Made by a program: the position numbers and the translations under genes
The notes under the pieces: generated by a model
Told to the model about the DNA's origin: nothing
Database searches by the model: none
What the model saw: the letters and a program-made list of their open reading frames with translations, nothing else
Assembly (NCBI GenBank): GCA_042091375.1
Contig: JBELHO010000006.1
Coordinates: forward strand, 62,001-126,000
Length of the DNA stretch: 64,000 nucleotides
Source of the DNA: JBELHO01 sp042091375
Lineage (GTDB): Bacteria; Pseudomonadota; Gammaproteobacteria; Enterobacterales; Alteromonadaceae
Direction: 5' to 3'
In this document: positions 44,268-53,844 of the stretch, piece after piece
Layout: the number at the start of each line of letters is the position of its first letter
How positions within the stretch are numbered: the first letter of the stretch is position 1

Positions 44268-44915
44268 ATGACCAAAAAAATTGTTGTTTTAATATCGGGC
44301 AGTGGCAGTAATTTGCAGGCGATAATCGACGCCTGCTCAACTACTGATTACCCAGCGCAAATCGTCAGTGTGATATCTAACAAAGCCGATGCATACGGTT
44401 TAGTTCGCGCTCAAAATGCAGATATCCCTTCACATATATTGTCGCACTGTGATTTCTCAGATCGGCAACAGTATGATCAAGCCTTGATTAGCAAAATAGA
44501 CCTTTACGATGCCGACCTCATTGTGCTTGCCGGCTTTATGCGTATTTTAACGCCTAGCTTTGTTCAACACTATCGAGGAAAATTATTGAACATTCACCCA
44601 TCCTTGTTGCCTAAGTACCAAGGATTAAATACTCACCAACGAGCAATTGACGCTGGCGATAAGGTGCACGGTGTCAGCGTTCACTTTGTTACTGAAGAGC
44701 TTGATGGTGGTCCGGTTATTCTGCAAGCCAAAGTACCAGTGTTTGAAGGTGATACGGTAGCTCATTTAGCCGCGAGAATTCACCAGCAAGAACATCGAAT
44801 ATATCCTTTAGTGATCAAATGGTTTTGCAGTCAACGAGTCGTAATGCAAGATGAAAAAGCAATCATGGATGGTCAATACCTGCCGGTATCAGGCTATGCT
44901 AGTGATAATGATTAA
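44268..44915 (+). CDS. purN: Phosphoribosylglycinamide formyltransferase 1
   Basis: Transfers the formyl group of 10-formyl-tetrahydrofolate to GAR in purine synthesis. The protein has 215 residues. The phosphate loop is SGSGSNLQAIIDAC. The catalytic Asn and His lie in LNIHPSLLPKYQGLNTHQRA, and the catalytic Asp lies in EELDGGPVILQ. The pair purM-purN is the standard arrangement. Confidence 0.97.
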   Translation: MTKKIVVLISGSGSNLQAIIDACSTTDYPAQIVSVISNKADAYGLVRAQNADIPSHILSHCDFSDRQQYDQALISKIDLYDADLIVLAGFMRILTPSFVQHYRGKLLNIHPSLLPKYQGLNTHQRAIDAGDKVHGVSVHFVTEELDGGPVILQAKVPVFEGDTVAHLAARIHQQEHRIYPLVIKWFCSQRVVMQDEKAIMDGQYLPVSGYASDND

Positions 44916-44960
44916 TGAGCAGCATTACTGTTGAGCAAAAAATAGAAAAGAGAAAGTGCT

Positions 44961-45728
44961 ATGTTAAAATTATTATCTTTTATACCATTGTTGGCAGTAT
45001 GTCTATCCACTGCTACTTTTGCAGAACGTATCGATAAACCTGACAATTCGAGTGCAATGATCCAACCTTTTACCGCTGAATACAGTATTATTCGCCAAGG
45101 TGATGTGGTTGGTAGTGCGGTTAGGAAACTTGTATATCTCGATGATAATCAAGCAGAATACAGTTACAAAACAAATATTAAATGGCTAATATTTTCTGAT
45201 AATCGAACAGAAAAATCTATTGTCTCACTGACTGATAACAAGGTGGTTCCTAGGCATTATCACTACAAAAGAAAAGGTACAGGACCCGATAAACGCTATG
45301 AGTGGCAGTATGATATTGAAAAAGGCAAAGCAGATGATATTAAAAATAAGCGCACAATAACTGTCGATTTTCCCAACAACGTTCAAGATAAACTCAGTTA
45401 TCACTTCCAACACCGACTCAATATAAAAAATAATCCCACACAAAAGCATTTTGTCTATCCCGTATTAAGTACTTCAGGAACAATCAAAAATTATGTTTAC
45501 CAATACGATGGGGAAGAAGAATTAATGCTGCCCTACGGCACCTTAAAAACCATACGTTTAAAGCGTGAAGTGGTTGAAAAAAATAGAATTACATATGCTT
45601 GGTTCGCGCCAGAACTCGATTACTTAATGGTCAAGTTATTTCAAAGTAAAAAAGGCGTAGAACAATTTCAAGCACACTTGAATAAACTTACCATCAACTC
45701 AGTGGCATCAGTAAGCAATCAAAACTGA
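44961..45728 (+). CDS. DUF3108 exported protein
   Basis: Protein of 255 residues with a signal peptide (MLKLLSFIPLLAVCLSTATFA, cleaved near residue 21). It is rich in beta strands: PFTAEYSIIRQGDVVGSAVRKL, then YHYKRKGTGPDKRYEW and YAWFAPELDYLMVKLFQ, a pattern of DUF3108, predicted periplasmic beta proteins of unknown role. It lies 45 bp after purN and overlaps the end of the convergent amidotransferase gene by 10 bases. Neighbourhood with purN is conserved in relatives. Confidence 0.82.
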   Translation: MLKLLSFIPLLAVCLSTATFAERIDKPDNSSAMIQPFTAEYSIIRQGDVVGSAVRKLVYLDDNQAEYSYKTNIKWLIFSDNRTEKSIVSLTDNKVVPRHYHYKRKGTGPDKRYEWQYDIEKGKADDIKNKRTITVDFPNNVQDKLSYHFQHRLNIKNNPTQKHFVYPVLSTSGTIKNYVYQYDGEEELMLPYGTLKTIRLKREVVEKNRITYAWFAPELDYLMVKLFQSKKGVEQFQAHLNKLTINSVASVSNQN

Positions 45729-46501
45729 CCTGAGTCAATGGCCTGCCCTAAGCAAAACAATTGCCACTGTCCCGGTTGCATTTTATGCCACTCTTCGTCG
45801 TCAGTTAAAGGTTGTGTGGCTATTACCGTAACAATATCATTGGCCGTGGTTTCTTTTTTAAAATCAACCACCATTTCAGCATCAATCAGACTTGCTTCAC
45901 CAAAAGGTGAACGTCTGGTTAACCAATGCAGGTTGTTGGCGCAAAATGCAAATAACTGCTGACCATTGGAAATCAATAAATTGAATACCCCTAATTTGTT
46001 TATACGTTGGCATAATTTCGCAATGTATTGAAACAAATCAATCGGATCAGGCTCATTTTCCCCAAATTTGCCATGTACTTGATCTAATATCCAACAAAAG
46101 GCATGCTCACTGTCGGTTGTACCTATAGGTAAATGCAGCTTGATGGGTAGTGAAGTGGCAAAGCCTTGCAACTGTCCATTGTGGGCATAACTCCAATTTT
46201 TACGCCACATCTGCCGAGTGAAAGGGTGGGTGTTTTCTAAACAGACCTCGCCTGAATTTGCCTGCCGAATATGACAGATAACAGATTCGCTTTTAATAGG
46301 GTATTCAGTGACTAAGCGAGCAATAGGCGACTCCGCACTAGGCAGAGGATCTTTAAAACTTCGGCAACCTTTACCCTCATAAAAAGTAACCCCCCAACCA
46401 TCCCTATGCGGTCCAGTATTTCCCCCGCGTTGCATTAAACCGCTAAAGCTAAAGCAAATATCGGTAGGGACATTGGCACTCATTGCTAACATTTCACACA
46501 T
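45719..46501 (-). CDS. Class II glutamine amidotransferase, YafJ type
   Basis: Ntn-hydrolase-fold amidotransferase of 260 residues. Cys2 (after Met removal the N-terminal nucleophile) opens MCEMLAMSANVPTDICFSF; GPHRDGWGVTFYEG and AHNGQL follow as in glutamine-binding sites. It has only the amidotransferase domain and no partner synthetase. YafJ/EgtC-type proteins hydrolyse gamma-glutamyl amides or serve in unknown pathways. It stands alone between purN-DUF3108 and fadE and is divergent from fadE. Confidence 0.87.
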   Translation of the reverse strand: MCEMLAMSANVPTDICFSFSGLMQRGGNTGPHRDGWGVTFYEGKGCRSFKDPLPSAESPIARLVTEYPIKSESVICHIRQANSGEVCLENTHPFTRQMWRKNWSYAHNGQLQGFATSLPIKLHLPIGTTDSEHAFCWILDQVHGKFGENEPDPIDLFQYIAKLCQRINKLGVFNLLISNGQQLFAFCANNLHWLTRRSPFGEASLIDAEMVVDFKKETTANDIVTVIATQPLTDDEEWHKMQPGQWQLFCLGQAIDSGQF

Positions 46502-46602
46502 AAATTTCTAAGGTATTGTAAAATCAATAAACTATAATATACACAATTGTTAAAAACCCTAAGTTTTTATTGATATTTCGGGGCTTAATTATTAAGCTTA
46601 AA

Positions 46603-46619
46603 TGGTGGTCAGACCTGTT
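46603..46619. promoter_or_regulatory. FadR-like box upstream of fadE
   Basis: TGGTGGTCAGACCTGTT has a GGTC-A-GACC dyad core and matches the E. coli FadR sites (for example fadL AGCTGGTCCGACCTATA). It ends 18 bases before the fadE TTG start, a position suited to repression. Similarity is by eye; the presence of a fadR gene in this genome is not shown by the window. Confidence 0.6.
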
Positions 46620-46637
46620 AATTATTAAGGATATGTT

Positions 46638-49076
46638 TTGGAATTACACACTTGGTTACTCATCGTCATTGCGTTATCAGCATTTATGGCTTATCACCGA
46701 GCTTCGCTATCAACGTATACACTCTCACTAACAATACTACTCGCCTTAGGCAGCATCTTTAGCAATGTATCATTTCTCGCTTGGTTAGTGTTTATAATCA
46801 TTGCCGCGCCATTTAACTTTTCTGAATTACGCAGACAATATATCAGTCAGCCATTATTGAACTTGTTTAAATCGATTATGCCAGAAATGTCGGTGACCGA
46901 AAAAGAAGCCATAGATGCCGGCACAACTTGGTTTGAAGCTGAATTATTCCGCGGTACGCCTGACTGGAAAAAATTACACGATTACACTCAACCGTCTCTT
47001 AATTCAGCAGAGCAAGCCTTTTTGGATGGTCCTGTAGAAACCATTTGTGCAATGATTGATGACTGGCACATCACCCATGAACGAGCCGATTTATCACCTG
47101 AAGTGTGGCAATATTTAAAAGATCATAAATTTTTTGCCATGATCATCAAAAAGCAATACGGCGGTCTAGAGTTTAGTGCCTATGCCCAATCTCGAGTGTT
47201 ACAAAAATTGTCAGGTGTAAGCACTGTCTTAGCAAGTACAGTTGGTGTACCTAATTCACTGGGACCAGGAGAGTTATTACAACACTATGGTACAGAAGAG
47301 CAAAAAGATTACTATCTACCGCGTTTAGTTACAGGACAAGAAATCCCCTGTTTTGCTTTAACAAGTCCAGAAGCAGGATCTGACGCTGGTGCTATCCCCG
47401 ACTTTGGCATTGTCTGTCACGGTGAATTTGCAGGCAAACAAGTACTAGGCATGAAACTTACTTGGGACAAGCGTTATATTACCTTAGCACCAATAGCAAC
47501 GGTGTTGGGGCTTGCATTTAAGCTGAAAGATCCAGACCACTTATTAGGCGATACTGAAGAACTAGGTATTACTTGTGCATTGATCCCAACCGATATAGAC
47601 GGAGTGATCACTGGCCGTCGACATTTTCCCATGAATGTTCCCTTTCAAAATGGTCCCACTCAAGGCAATGATATTTTCGTGCCTCTTGATTATATTATCG
47701 GTGGTGCTGAAATGGCAGGACAAGGCTGGCGAATGCTTGTCGAGTGTTTATCAGTTGGCCGTGCAATTACACTGCCTTCAAATAGCGCCGGTGGAGTGAA
47801 AGCCCTTGCCCTAGCAACAGGTGCCTACAGCCGTATTCGCCAACAATTTAAGCTTCCCATTGGCAAAATGGAAGGCATTGAAGAGCCTTTAGCCCGCCTA
47901 GGGGGTAATGCTTATTTAATGGATGCTGTTACCTCGTTCTCCACAGGAGCAATTGATTTAGGTGAAAAACCTTCTGTTGTATCAGCTATATGTAAATATC
48001 ACCTTACCGAAAAAATGCGAACTTGTATTACTGATGCCATGGATATTCACGGTGGTAAAGGCATTTGTATGGGTAAAAGTAATTACCTGGCGAGAGGCTA
48101 TCAAGGCGCACCTGTGGCGATCACTGTCGAAGGTGCTAACATTCTTACTCGCAGTATGATTATTTATGGACAAGGTGCTATTCGATGCCATCCATATGTA
48201 TTAGCTGAGCTTGAAGCGGCCAATAATCCAGACGACAGCCAAGCTATTGTCGAATTTGATCGCGCTTTGTTTGGTCACATAGGTTTTGCTATTAGTAATA
48301 TCTGCCGCAGTGTTTGGTTTTCTTTTACCGGTGCTCGGATCTTACCATCGCCTTTTAAAGATAAAACCAACCGCTACTATCAACTCATGACCCGTTTTAG
48401 CTCAAATCTAGCCATGTTATCTGATATTGCCATGCTCACCTTAGGTGGAGATTTAAAGCGCAAAGAGAGAATTTCAGCTCGATTGGGTGATATCCTAAGT
48501 TATTTATATCTCACTAGCGCAACCTTGAAGCGTTTTAATGATGAAGGCAGACCTAATGAAGATCTCCCTTTAGTTCATTGGGCAGCTCAAGACTCATTGT
48601 ACAAAACGCAAGTGGCAATAGATGAATTAATTGCAAATTTTCCCAATCGATTCGTGGCATTGTTTTTACGTGCAACCATATTTCCTTTCGGTAAATGGCT
48701 CTGTAAACCATCAGATAATATTGACCATCAAGTCGCTAAAATATTGCAAACTCCTAGTGATGTTAGGACCCGACTGGGCCAAGGGCAGTATATCACTGCC
48801 AATGCAAATAACCCCTTGGGTCAGCTGGAAGTGACCTTAGCTAACGTGTTAGCCTCTGAGCCTATTTTTAACAAAGTATGCCAAGCTTTAGGTAAAAAAT
48901 TACCTTTTATACAATTAGATGTCATCGCTGATAAAGGTTTGCAACTAAACGTTATCAGCAAGGATGAAGCTGAGCTTCTTAAAACTACTGAACTAGGAAG
49001 ATTAGCCGCGATCAACGTCGACGATTTTGACAGCAGTGAACTTTGCGCAGCGCATTTTTCTAATGTTCAGCCCTAA
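46638..49076 (+). CDS. fadE: Acyl-CoA dehydrogenase FadE
   Basis: First step of fatty-acid beta-oxidation, acyl-CoA to trans-2-enoyl-CoA with FAD; 812 residues against 814 in E. coli, similar throughout. An N-terminal membrane segment (about 4-60) precedes the acyl-CoA dehydrogenase core, with CFALTSPEAGSDAGAIPD and RMLVECLSVGRAITLPSNS as cofactor and substrate segments and the catalytic Glu in AITVEGANILTRSM. The start is TTG at 46638 with AAGG 7 bases upstream; a nearby ATG is out of frame. A strong terminator follows. The FadR-like box suggests induction by long-chain acyl-CoA. Confidence 0.97.
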   Translation: MELHTWLLIVIALSAFMAYHRASLSTYTLSLTILLALGSIFSNVSFLAWLVFIIIAAPFNFSELRRQYISQPLLNLFKSIMPEMSVTEKEAIDAGTTWFEAELFRGTPDWKKLHDYTQPSLNSAEQAFLDGPVETICAMIDDWHITHERADLSPEVWQYLKDHKFFAMIIKKQYGGLEFSAYAQSRVLQKLSGVSTVLASTVGVPNSLGPGELLQHYGTEEQKDYYLPRLVTGQEIPCFALTSPEAGSDAGAIPDFGIVCHGEFAGKQVLGMKLTWDKRYITLAPIATVLGLAFKLKDPDHLLGDTEELGITCALIPTDIDGVITGRRHFPMNVPFQNGPTQGNDIFVPLDYIIGGAEMAGQGWRMLVECLSVGRAITLPSNSAGGVKALALATGAYSRIRQQFKLPIGKMEGIEEPLARLGGNAYLMDAVTSFSTGAIDLGEKPSVVSAICKYHLTEKMRTCITDAMDIHGGKGICMGKSNYLARGYQGAPVAITVEGANILTRSMIIYGQGAIRCHPYVLAELEAANNPDDSQAIVEFDRALFGHIGFAISNICRSVWFSFTGARILPSPFKDKTNRYYQLMTRFSSNLAMLSDIAMLTLGGDLKRKERISARLGDILSYLYLTSATLKRFNDEGRPNEDLPLVHWAAQDSLYKTQVAIDELIANFPNRFVALFLRATIFPFGKWLCKPSDNIDHQVAKILQTPSDVRTRLGQGQYITANANNPLGQLEVTLANVLASEPIFNKVCQALGKKLPFIQLDVIADKGLQLNVISKDEAELLKTTELGRLAAINVDDFDSSELCAAHFSNVQP

Positions 49077-49110
49077 TTAACGACAGCAATAGACAACATT
49101 TCACTATCCA

Positions 49111-49153
49111 CTCACTAAAAAAAAGAGCAGTTATAAGCTCTTTTTTTAGTGAG
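49111..49153 (+). terminator. Terminator after fadE
   Basis: A long near-perfect hairpin: CTCACTAAAAAAAAGAGC pairs with GCTCTTTTTTTAGTGAG around a short loop, 35 bases beyond the fadE stop. The inner stem ends in a run of seven Ts. Confidence 0.9.
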
Positions 49154-49349
49154 ATCTAGTATATAAATCACTACTTTGCACCTTATCTGAGCTTTTTTCT
49201 TAGGATCTTTTTGCTGTTGTTTTCAACAGACATTAGTAATTTATTTTATCAAAAAGTACTTTTACTTAGCAAATATGTTGAAATAAAAGCAAAAAAGAGT
49301 TACTTTACTGTTAACAGCGCATTAACAATCTAATCAGGTAATTATTATC

Positions 49350-50015
49350 ATGCCAATAGTAAAGGGAAACACTTCGATTAAACGGCGAACTAAAGGTGCA
49401 AAAACTAAAAATAAAATTTTAAAATCAGCAATTGAAGTTTTGGCGTCACAGGGGATTAAAGGAACGACTCACAGGGCTATTGCAAGTCATGCAGATCTTC
49501 AACTGTCACTAACCACATATTACTTTAAGGACATCAAAGAATTAATCCTGCAAGCTTTTACTTTGAGTTCTAATACAGCTGTAGCAAGCTCGAATATTGC
49601 TTGGCTAAATTTGTTTGAGTACCTTGATAACTTTGACAAGGAGCAATTTAAACAAATTGTAGTACGAAGAAAATTAAGGAAAGAACTCACCGATCAAATC
49701 ACCGAATATTTGGTGGAAAAAATAACTCACCAACGCACAGAGCTAGCATTGGAACAGTTATTATTTACCGAAATACGCGTAACGCCACAATTAAGAGATC
49801 TAGCAAGAAAGCACAGGTTAGCACTATTACTGCCATTTATAAAAATGGCCAGTTACTTTAATCAAGATAAAAATGATTTAAACGGCAGTATTCTATTAAC
49901 AACTTTTACTCAACTGAAATACAATAACCTAATGACTTCTCCTGCAAAACTAAATATAAGTCATATAAAGAAAGTGGTTAATCACGCAATTAGTTGGATA
50001 ATAGATATTAGATGA
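49350..50015 (+). CDS. TetR/AcrR family transcriptional regulator
   Basis: Regulator of 221 residues. The N-terminal helix-turn-helix spans about 21-66 (KTKNKILKSAIEVLASQGIK, then TTHRAIASHADLQLSLTTYYFKDIKEL), and the rest is a helical ligand domain of low similarity. A basic tail-like start (NTSIKRRTKGAKTKN) precedes it. It lies between fadE and an aldehyde dehydrogenase gene in the same direction, with 311 bp before the latter containing an inverted repeat. It may control that gene, but this is inference. Confidence 0.87.
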   Translation: MPIVKGNTSIKRRTKGAKTKNKILKSAIEVLASQGIKGTTHRAIASHADLQLSLTTYYFKDIKELILQAFTLSSNTAVASSNIAWLNLFEYLDNFDKEQFKQIVVRRKLRKELTDQITEYLVEKITHQRTELALEQLLFTEIRVTPQLRDLARKHRLALLLPFIKMASYFNQDKNDLNGSILLTTFTQLKYNNLMTSPAKLNISHIKKVVNHAISWIIDIR

Positions 50016-50326
50016 CTAATAACAAACTGATAATCGTTGTACTTAAAAACAAAGTACTAATGATTTTTGTAAAGCAGTAGATTTTGCTATTGCAGAGGTG
50101 TCTCTCCTATTCTCATGAGATTAACTCAGGCGCATTAGTCTTGCTGATGCCTTTGCATTCAAATAACTTGTTCGCTGATATTTACCCGCAAATTTTGTCA
50201 ATTTCTGTTTTCACTAACAACATGGTTATATCTTTCTGAGAAAGCTCGCTTTTTATTTTTGAAAATAAGCGCAATTCAAGGTAAATTGAGACAACAAATT
50301 ACAATTTACCAAGAGTTGGCAAGCCT
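50016..50326. other. Intergenic region TetR / aldehyde dehydrogenase
   Basis: About 310 bases. The only clear structure is the inverted repeat at 50280-50310, listed separately. No terminator for the TetR gene is evident. Confidence 0.4.
50280..50310. promoter_or_regulatory. Inverted repeat GGTAAATTG-N13-CAATTTACC
   Basis: Perfect 9-bp arms at 50280-50288 and 50302-50310 lie immediately before the AAGAG ribosome site (50311-50315) and the GTG start at 50327 of the aldehyde dehydrogenase gene. It could be an operator for the adjacent TetR regulator or an mRNA stem near the ribosome site. Confidence 0.5.
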
Positions 50327-51700
50327 GTGGACTTTGAGCAACAAATCAACCAACATAAACGTTATTTTGATAACCGTGCAACGCTGAGCTTATCTTGGCG
50401 AAAGCAGCAGTTAAAGCAAATAAAAAAATTAGTCATCGAAAATGAGCAAGCTTGCTTATCAGCCTTGGAAAAGGACTTAGCTAAGCCTAGCTTAGAAGCA
50501 TGGATCACCGAAGTATCTTATGTGGCAGGAGATGTTGACCACACCCTAAAACACCTTAATAAGTGGAGTAAAAAGCGCCGTGTAAGTACGCCGATAATTG
50601 CACAGCCCGGTCGCTCTTATATTCAACCTGAGCCGCAAGGTACAATTCTGATCATAGGCGCCTGGAATTATCCACTGCAGTTAATACTTGCCCCTTTGGT
50701 TGCCGCAATAGCAGCGGGAAATTGTGTGGTTGTAAAACCTTCAGAGCTAGCCCCAGCCACATCATCATTACTAGCAGAATTGATCCCCAAGTATCTAGAT
50801 AGCCAAGCGATTTCAGTGGTAGAAGGAGGTGTCACAGAAACTACAGCACTACTTAACATCAGTTTTGATCACATCATGTATACAGGCAATGGCCAAGTAG
50901 CCAGAATTATAATGGCTGCCGCAGCCAAAAACCTAACGCCAGTAACTTTAGAACTAGGTGGTAAAAGTCCAGTATTTGTTGACAAAAGTGCCGATCTCGA
51001 GATTACTGCACAACGATTGGCATGGGGAAAATGGATGAATGCCGGTCAAACCTGTATAGCACCTGATTATGTATTAACCACTAAAGAATTGATGCCACAA
51101 CTGGTGGCAAGTCTAAAGGCTCAGGTCAAACAGATGTTTGGTGACCGCATACAAGACAGTGCCAGTTATGGTCGAATCATAAATACCCGCCATACTGAAA
51201 GAATAGCGGGTTATCTTAATACAGGGGATATCGTTTTAGGCGGAGAGTTTGACATTAGCGACAAATATGTCGCGCCGACAGTGATAGTTAATCCAGAGTT
51301 AGACAGTCCACTGATGACCGAAGAAATATTTGGCGCTATTTTACCCATAGTTGTGATTGATTCTTTCGAAGCAGCACAAAGTTTTATTAAACAGCGTGAT
51401 AGGCCCCTTGCTGCTTACTTATTTAGTAAAAATAAAGCGCAAATAACACAATGGATCAATCACCTTAGCGCAGGAAATCAGTGTATTAATGATGTCATGA
51501 TGTTTAATGCAGTGGCCGACTTACCTTTTGGCGGCACAGGACCGAGTGGTATGGGGCAGTACAGTGGTAAATCAGGTTTTGATAACTTTAGTCATTTAAA
51601 AGCGGTGTTAGCTAGGCCTTTTGTCAAAGACTTGCCGGTGCGTTTTGCCCCCTACACCGCATTTAAATTTAAATTATTGCGCTGGATCAGGCATTTGTAA
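50327..51700 (+). CDS. Aldehyde dehydrogenase, coniferyl/fatty-aldehyde type
   Basis: Short ALDH of 457 residues of the class 3 kind (coniferyl aldehyde, fatty aldehyde dehydrogenases). Catalytic Cys is in NAGQTCIAPDYVL and Glu in LELGGKSPVFVD. TGNGQVARIIM is the cofactor segment, with VKPSELAPAT before it. The C-terminal extension ends in a hydrophobic and basic stretch (FKLLRWIRHL) that may associate with membrane, as in fatty-aldehyde dehydrogenases. Start is GTG at 50327. Neighbours favour oxidation of medium or long aliphatic aldehydes to fatty acids. Aromatic aldehydes remain possible. Confidence 0.88.
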   Translation: MDFEQQINQHKRYFDNRATLSLSWRKQQLKQIKKLVIENEQACLSALEKDLAKPSLEAWITEVSYVAGDVDHTLKHLNKWSKKRRVSTPIIAQPGRSYIQPEPQGTILIIGAWNYPLQLILAPLVAAIAAGNCVVVKPSELAPATSSLLAELIPKYLDSQAISVVEGGVTETTALLNISFDHIMYTGNGQVARIIMAAAAKNLTPVTLELGGKSPVFVDKSADLEITAQRLAWGKWMNAGQTCIAPDYVLTTKELMPQLVASLKAQVKQMFGDRIQDSASYGRIINTRHTERIAGYLNTGDIVLGGEFDISDKYVAPTVIVNPELDSPLMTEEIFGAILPIVVIDSFEAAQSFIKQRDRPLAAYLFSKNKAQITQWINHLSAGNQCINDVMMFNAVADLPFGGTGPSGMGQYSGKSGFDNFSHLKAVLARPFVKDLPVRFAPYTAFKFKLLRWIRHL

Positions 51701-51707
51701 GTAAACA

Positions 51708-51735
51708 AAAAGCCAGTTAAATAATAACTGGCTTT
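51708..51735. terminator. Bidirectional terminator between ALDH and acyl-CoA dehydrogenase
   Basis: AAAGCCAGTTA and TAACTGGCTTT pair around a short loop between convergent genes, 7 bases after the ALDH stop, with A-rich and T-rich flanks of modest length. Confidence 0.7.
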
Positions 51736-51771
51736 CAATAACAAACAACTTTAACCGCGATCAACTCACTA

Positions 51772-53583
51772 TTACAGAAGCGCTTCATCGAGTTGCATTA
51801 AACTTTTCGGATCAGCCATCATAGTTTTAGCTAGCGATTTAGTCCGCGGTAAAATTCTTTCAAAATAAAACTCAGCAGTTTTAATTTTAGCGCGATAAAA
51901 ATCTCTATCTTCGACATCCCCGGCTAATTTTTCATAGGCGGTTTGTGCCATTTGCGCCCAAAAGTAGCCCATAATGATGTAGCCAGAATACATTAAGTAA
52001 TCAACTGATGCCGCACCAACAAGGTCTCGTTGCTTTTTCGCTTTTAATGCTAACCTAAGTGAATATTGCTGCCAATTAGCTACAGATTTACTCAGTGGCC
52101 AAATAAATTTATTCATTTGCCGTTTATGGGGATTACTCGAAATCATACTTTTTTCTTTACAATATCCGAGTATTTCAAGGGTAAATTGTTTCAGCGACTT
52201 ACCTCGGTTTAACAAGATTTTACGACCCAACAAATCCAATGCCTGAATACCTGTAGTGCCCTCATATAAAGTAGCGATACGAGCATCACGAACTATTTGC
52301 TCCATACCCCACTCTTTGATATAGCCATGTCCGCCGTATATTTGCAAACCATGGCTAGCACTTTCACAGCCAACTTCAGTTAAAAAGGCCTTTAAAATAG
52401 GTGTAATAAAACCAAGGCGATAATCAGCTGCTTTGCGCTCTTTGTCAGTTTTTGCCATTTCAATTTGATCAACTAACTTAGCGGTGTAGTATATCATTGC
52501 TCTACCGCCTTCGCTGAACGCCTTTTGGGTCATTAACATACGACGTACATCTGGGTGAACAATAATCGCATCAGCTACTTTTTCAGGCTGTTTAGTACCA
52601 GATAAAGAGCGCATCGATAAACGCTCTTTTGCATATACCAATGAGTTTTGATAAGACAGCTCAGAAGCACATACACCTTGCAGAGCAGTACCTACCCGAG
52701 CAGTGTTCATAAAGGTAAACATACATTCTAAACCTTTGTGCTCTGGCCCGATCAAGAAACCTTTGGCATTGTCAAAATTCAATACCGCGGTAGCCGAGCC
52801 TTTAATGCCCATTTTATCTTCGATAGAGCCACAGTTTACCTGATTAAATTCACCGATGTTGCCGGCGTCATCAACTTGCATTTTAGGGACAATAAACAAA
52901 GAGATCCCTTTGGTACCTTTAGGCGCATTTGGCAGACGGGCCAAGACAATATGTACAATATTGTCAGTCAAATCGTGCTCGCCAGCAGAGATGAAAATTT
53001 TAGTACCGCTGATCGCATAACTGCCATCGTCATTTGGCTCTGCTTTGGTTTTTACTTGACCTAGATCCGTACCACACTGTGGTTCAGTCAAACACATGGT
53101 ACCTGTCCATGTGCCTTCAGTTAATTTGGTTAAGTACACTTCTTTTTGTTGTTTAGTACCGTGCATGGCAATGGTGTCCATAGCGCCATGACTCAGGCCT
53201 GGATACATAGCCCACGACCAGTTAGCCGTGCCCATCATTTCAGATTTAACCATGCCCAATGAGGGAGGAAGCCCTTGACCACCGTACTCGAGTGGATGCG
53301 ACAAACTCTGCCAGCCCCCCTCTACATATTGTTGATAAGCTTCTTTAAAGCCCTTAGGAGTGGTGACCTTACCAGCATCAAAAGTACAGCCTTCTTTGTC
53401 ACCACTTTGGTTGATGGGTAGTAATTCATTTTCACAAAATTTAGCACATTCTTGAAAAATGGCATCCACTAAATCTTGGCTGGCTTCTTCAAACTCTGGG
53501 TATTTAGCGTAATGTGGGTAGTAATCAAATACGTCTTCAAATAGAAACTTAATGTCAGAAATTGGCGCTTTATAACTTAACAT
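51772..53583 (-). CDS. Acyl-CoA dehydrogenase with C-terminal extension (long form)
   Basis: FAD-dependent acyl-CoA dehydrogenase of 603 residues, the long soluble type found beside fad genes (about 590-600). The core has MCLTEPQCGTDLGQVKTKAEP and the catalytic Glu in ATLYEGTTGIQALDLLGRK. A C-terminal helical domain (about 470-600) is characteristic of this subfamily. The ATG at 53583 has a GGAG site 7 bases upstream, while an earlier in-frame Met would lie 30 bases up without one. It is a single-gene unit with a FadR-like box 68 bases ahead. Together with FadE it gives two dehydrogenases of different chain preference. Confidence 0.93.
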   Translation of the reverse strand: MLSYKAPISDIKFLFEDVFDYYPHYAKYPEFEEASQDLVDAIFQECAKFCENELLPINQSGDKEGCTFDAGKVTTPKGFKEAYQQYVEGGWQSLSHPLEYGGQGLPPSLGMVKSEMMGTANWSWAMYPGLSHGAMDTIAMHGTKQQKEVYLTKLTEGTWTGTMCLTEPQCGTDLGQVKTKAEPNDDGSYAISGTKIFISAGEHDLTDNIVHIVLARLPNAPKGTKGISLFIVPKMQVDDAGNIGEFNQVNCGSIEDKMGIKGSATAVLNFDNAKGFLIGPEHKGLECMFTFMNTARVGTALQGVCASELSYQNSLVYAKERLSMRSLSGTKQPEKVADAIIVHPDVRRMLMTQKAFSEGGRAMIYYTAKLVDQIEMAKTDKERKAADYRLGFITPILKAFLTEVGCESASHGLQIYGGHGYIKEWGMEQIVRDARIATLYEGTTGIQALDLLGRKILLNRGKSLKQFTLEILGYCKEKSMISSNPHKRQMNKFIWPLSKSVANWQQYSLRLALKAKKQRDLVGAASVDYLMYSGYIIMGYFWAQMAQTAYEKLAGDVEDRDFYRAKIKTAEFYFERILPRTKSLAKTMMADPKSLMQLDEALL

Positions 53584-53650
53584 AGCGATACTCCAAATGA
53601 GTTGGTGGAACATAATTGCCTATAGTAAACACGACAATCGTAGACAAGTC

Positions 53651-53667
53651 AACTGGTCGTACCTCTT
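53651..53667. promoter_or_regulatory. FadR-like box upstream of the acyl-CoA dehydrogenase
   Basis: AACTGGTCGTACCTCTT, or in reverse AAGAGGTACGACCAGTT, shares the core GGTACGACCAG with the E. coli fadB site ATCTGGTACGACCAGAT. It is 68-84 bases before the start codon. Motif match by eye only. Confidence 0.6.
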
Positions 53668-53844
53668 TATTTTAACAATTTTATTGTTTAATATTTAAAC
53701 AACAATACAAATAAACATTAAAGCACTGATCAATATACAAACTGCTAGGGTGGTAAGCGGTAGATGAAATACATTTAGGTTTGACAAATACAGCTAAAGT
53801 GAGCGGCCTTTTATCACATTGACTAGCAAATCAAGCTAAAAACG

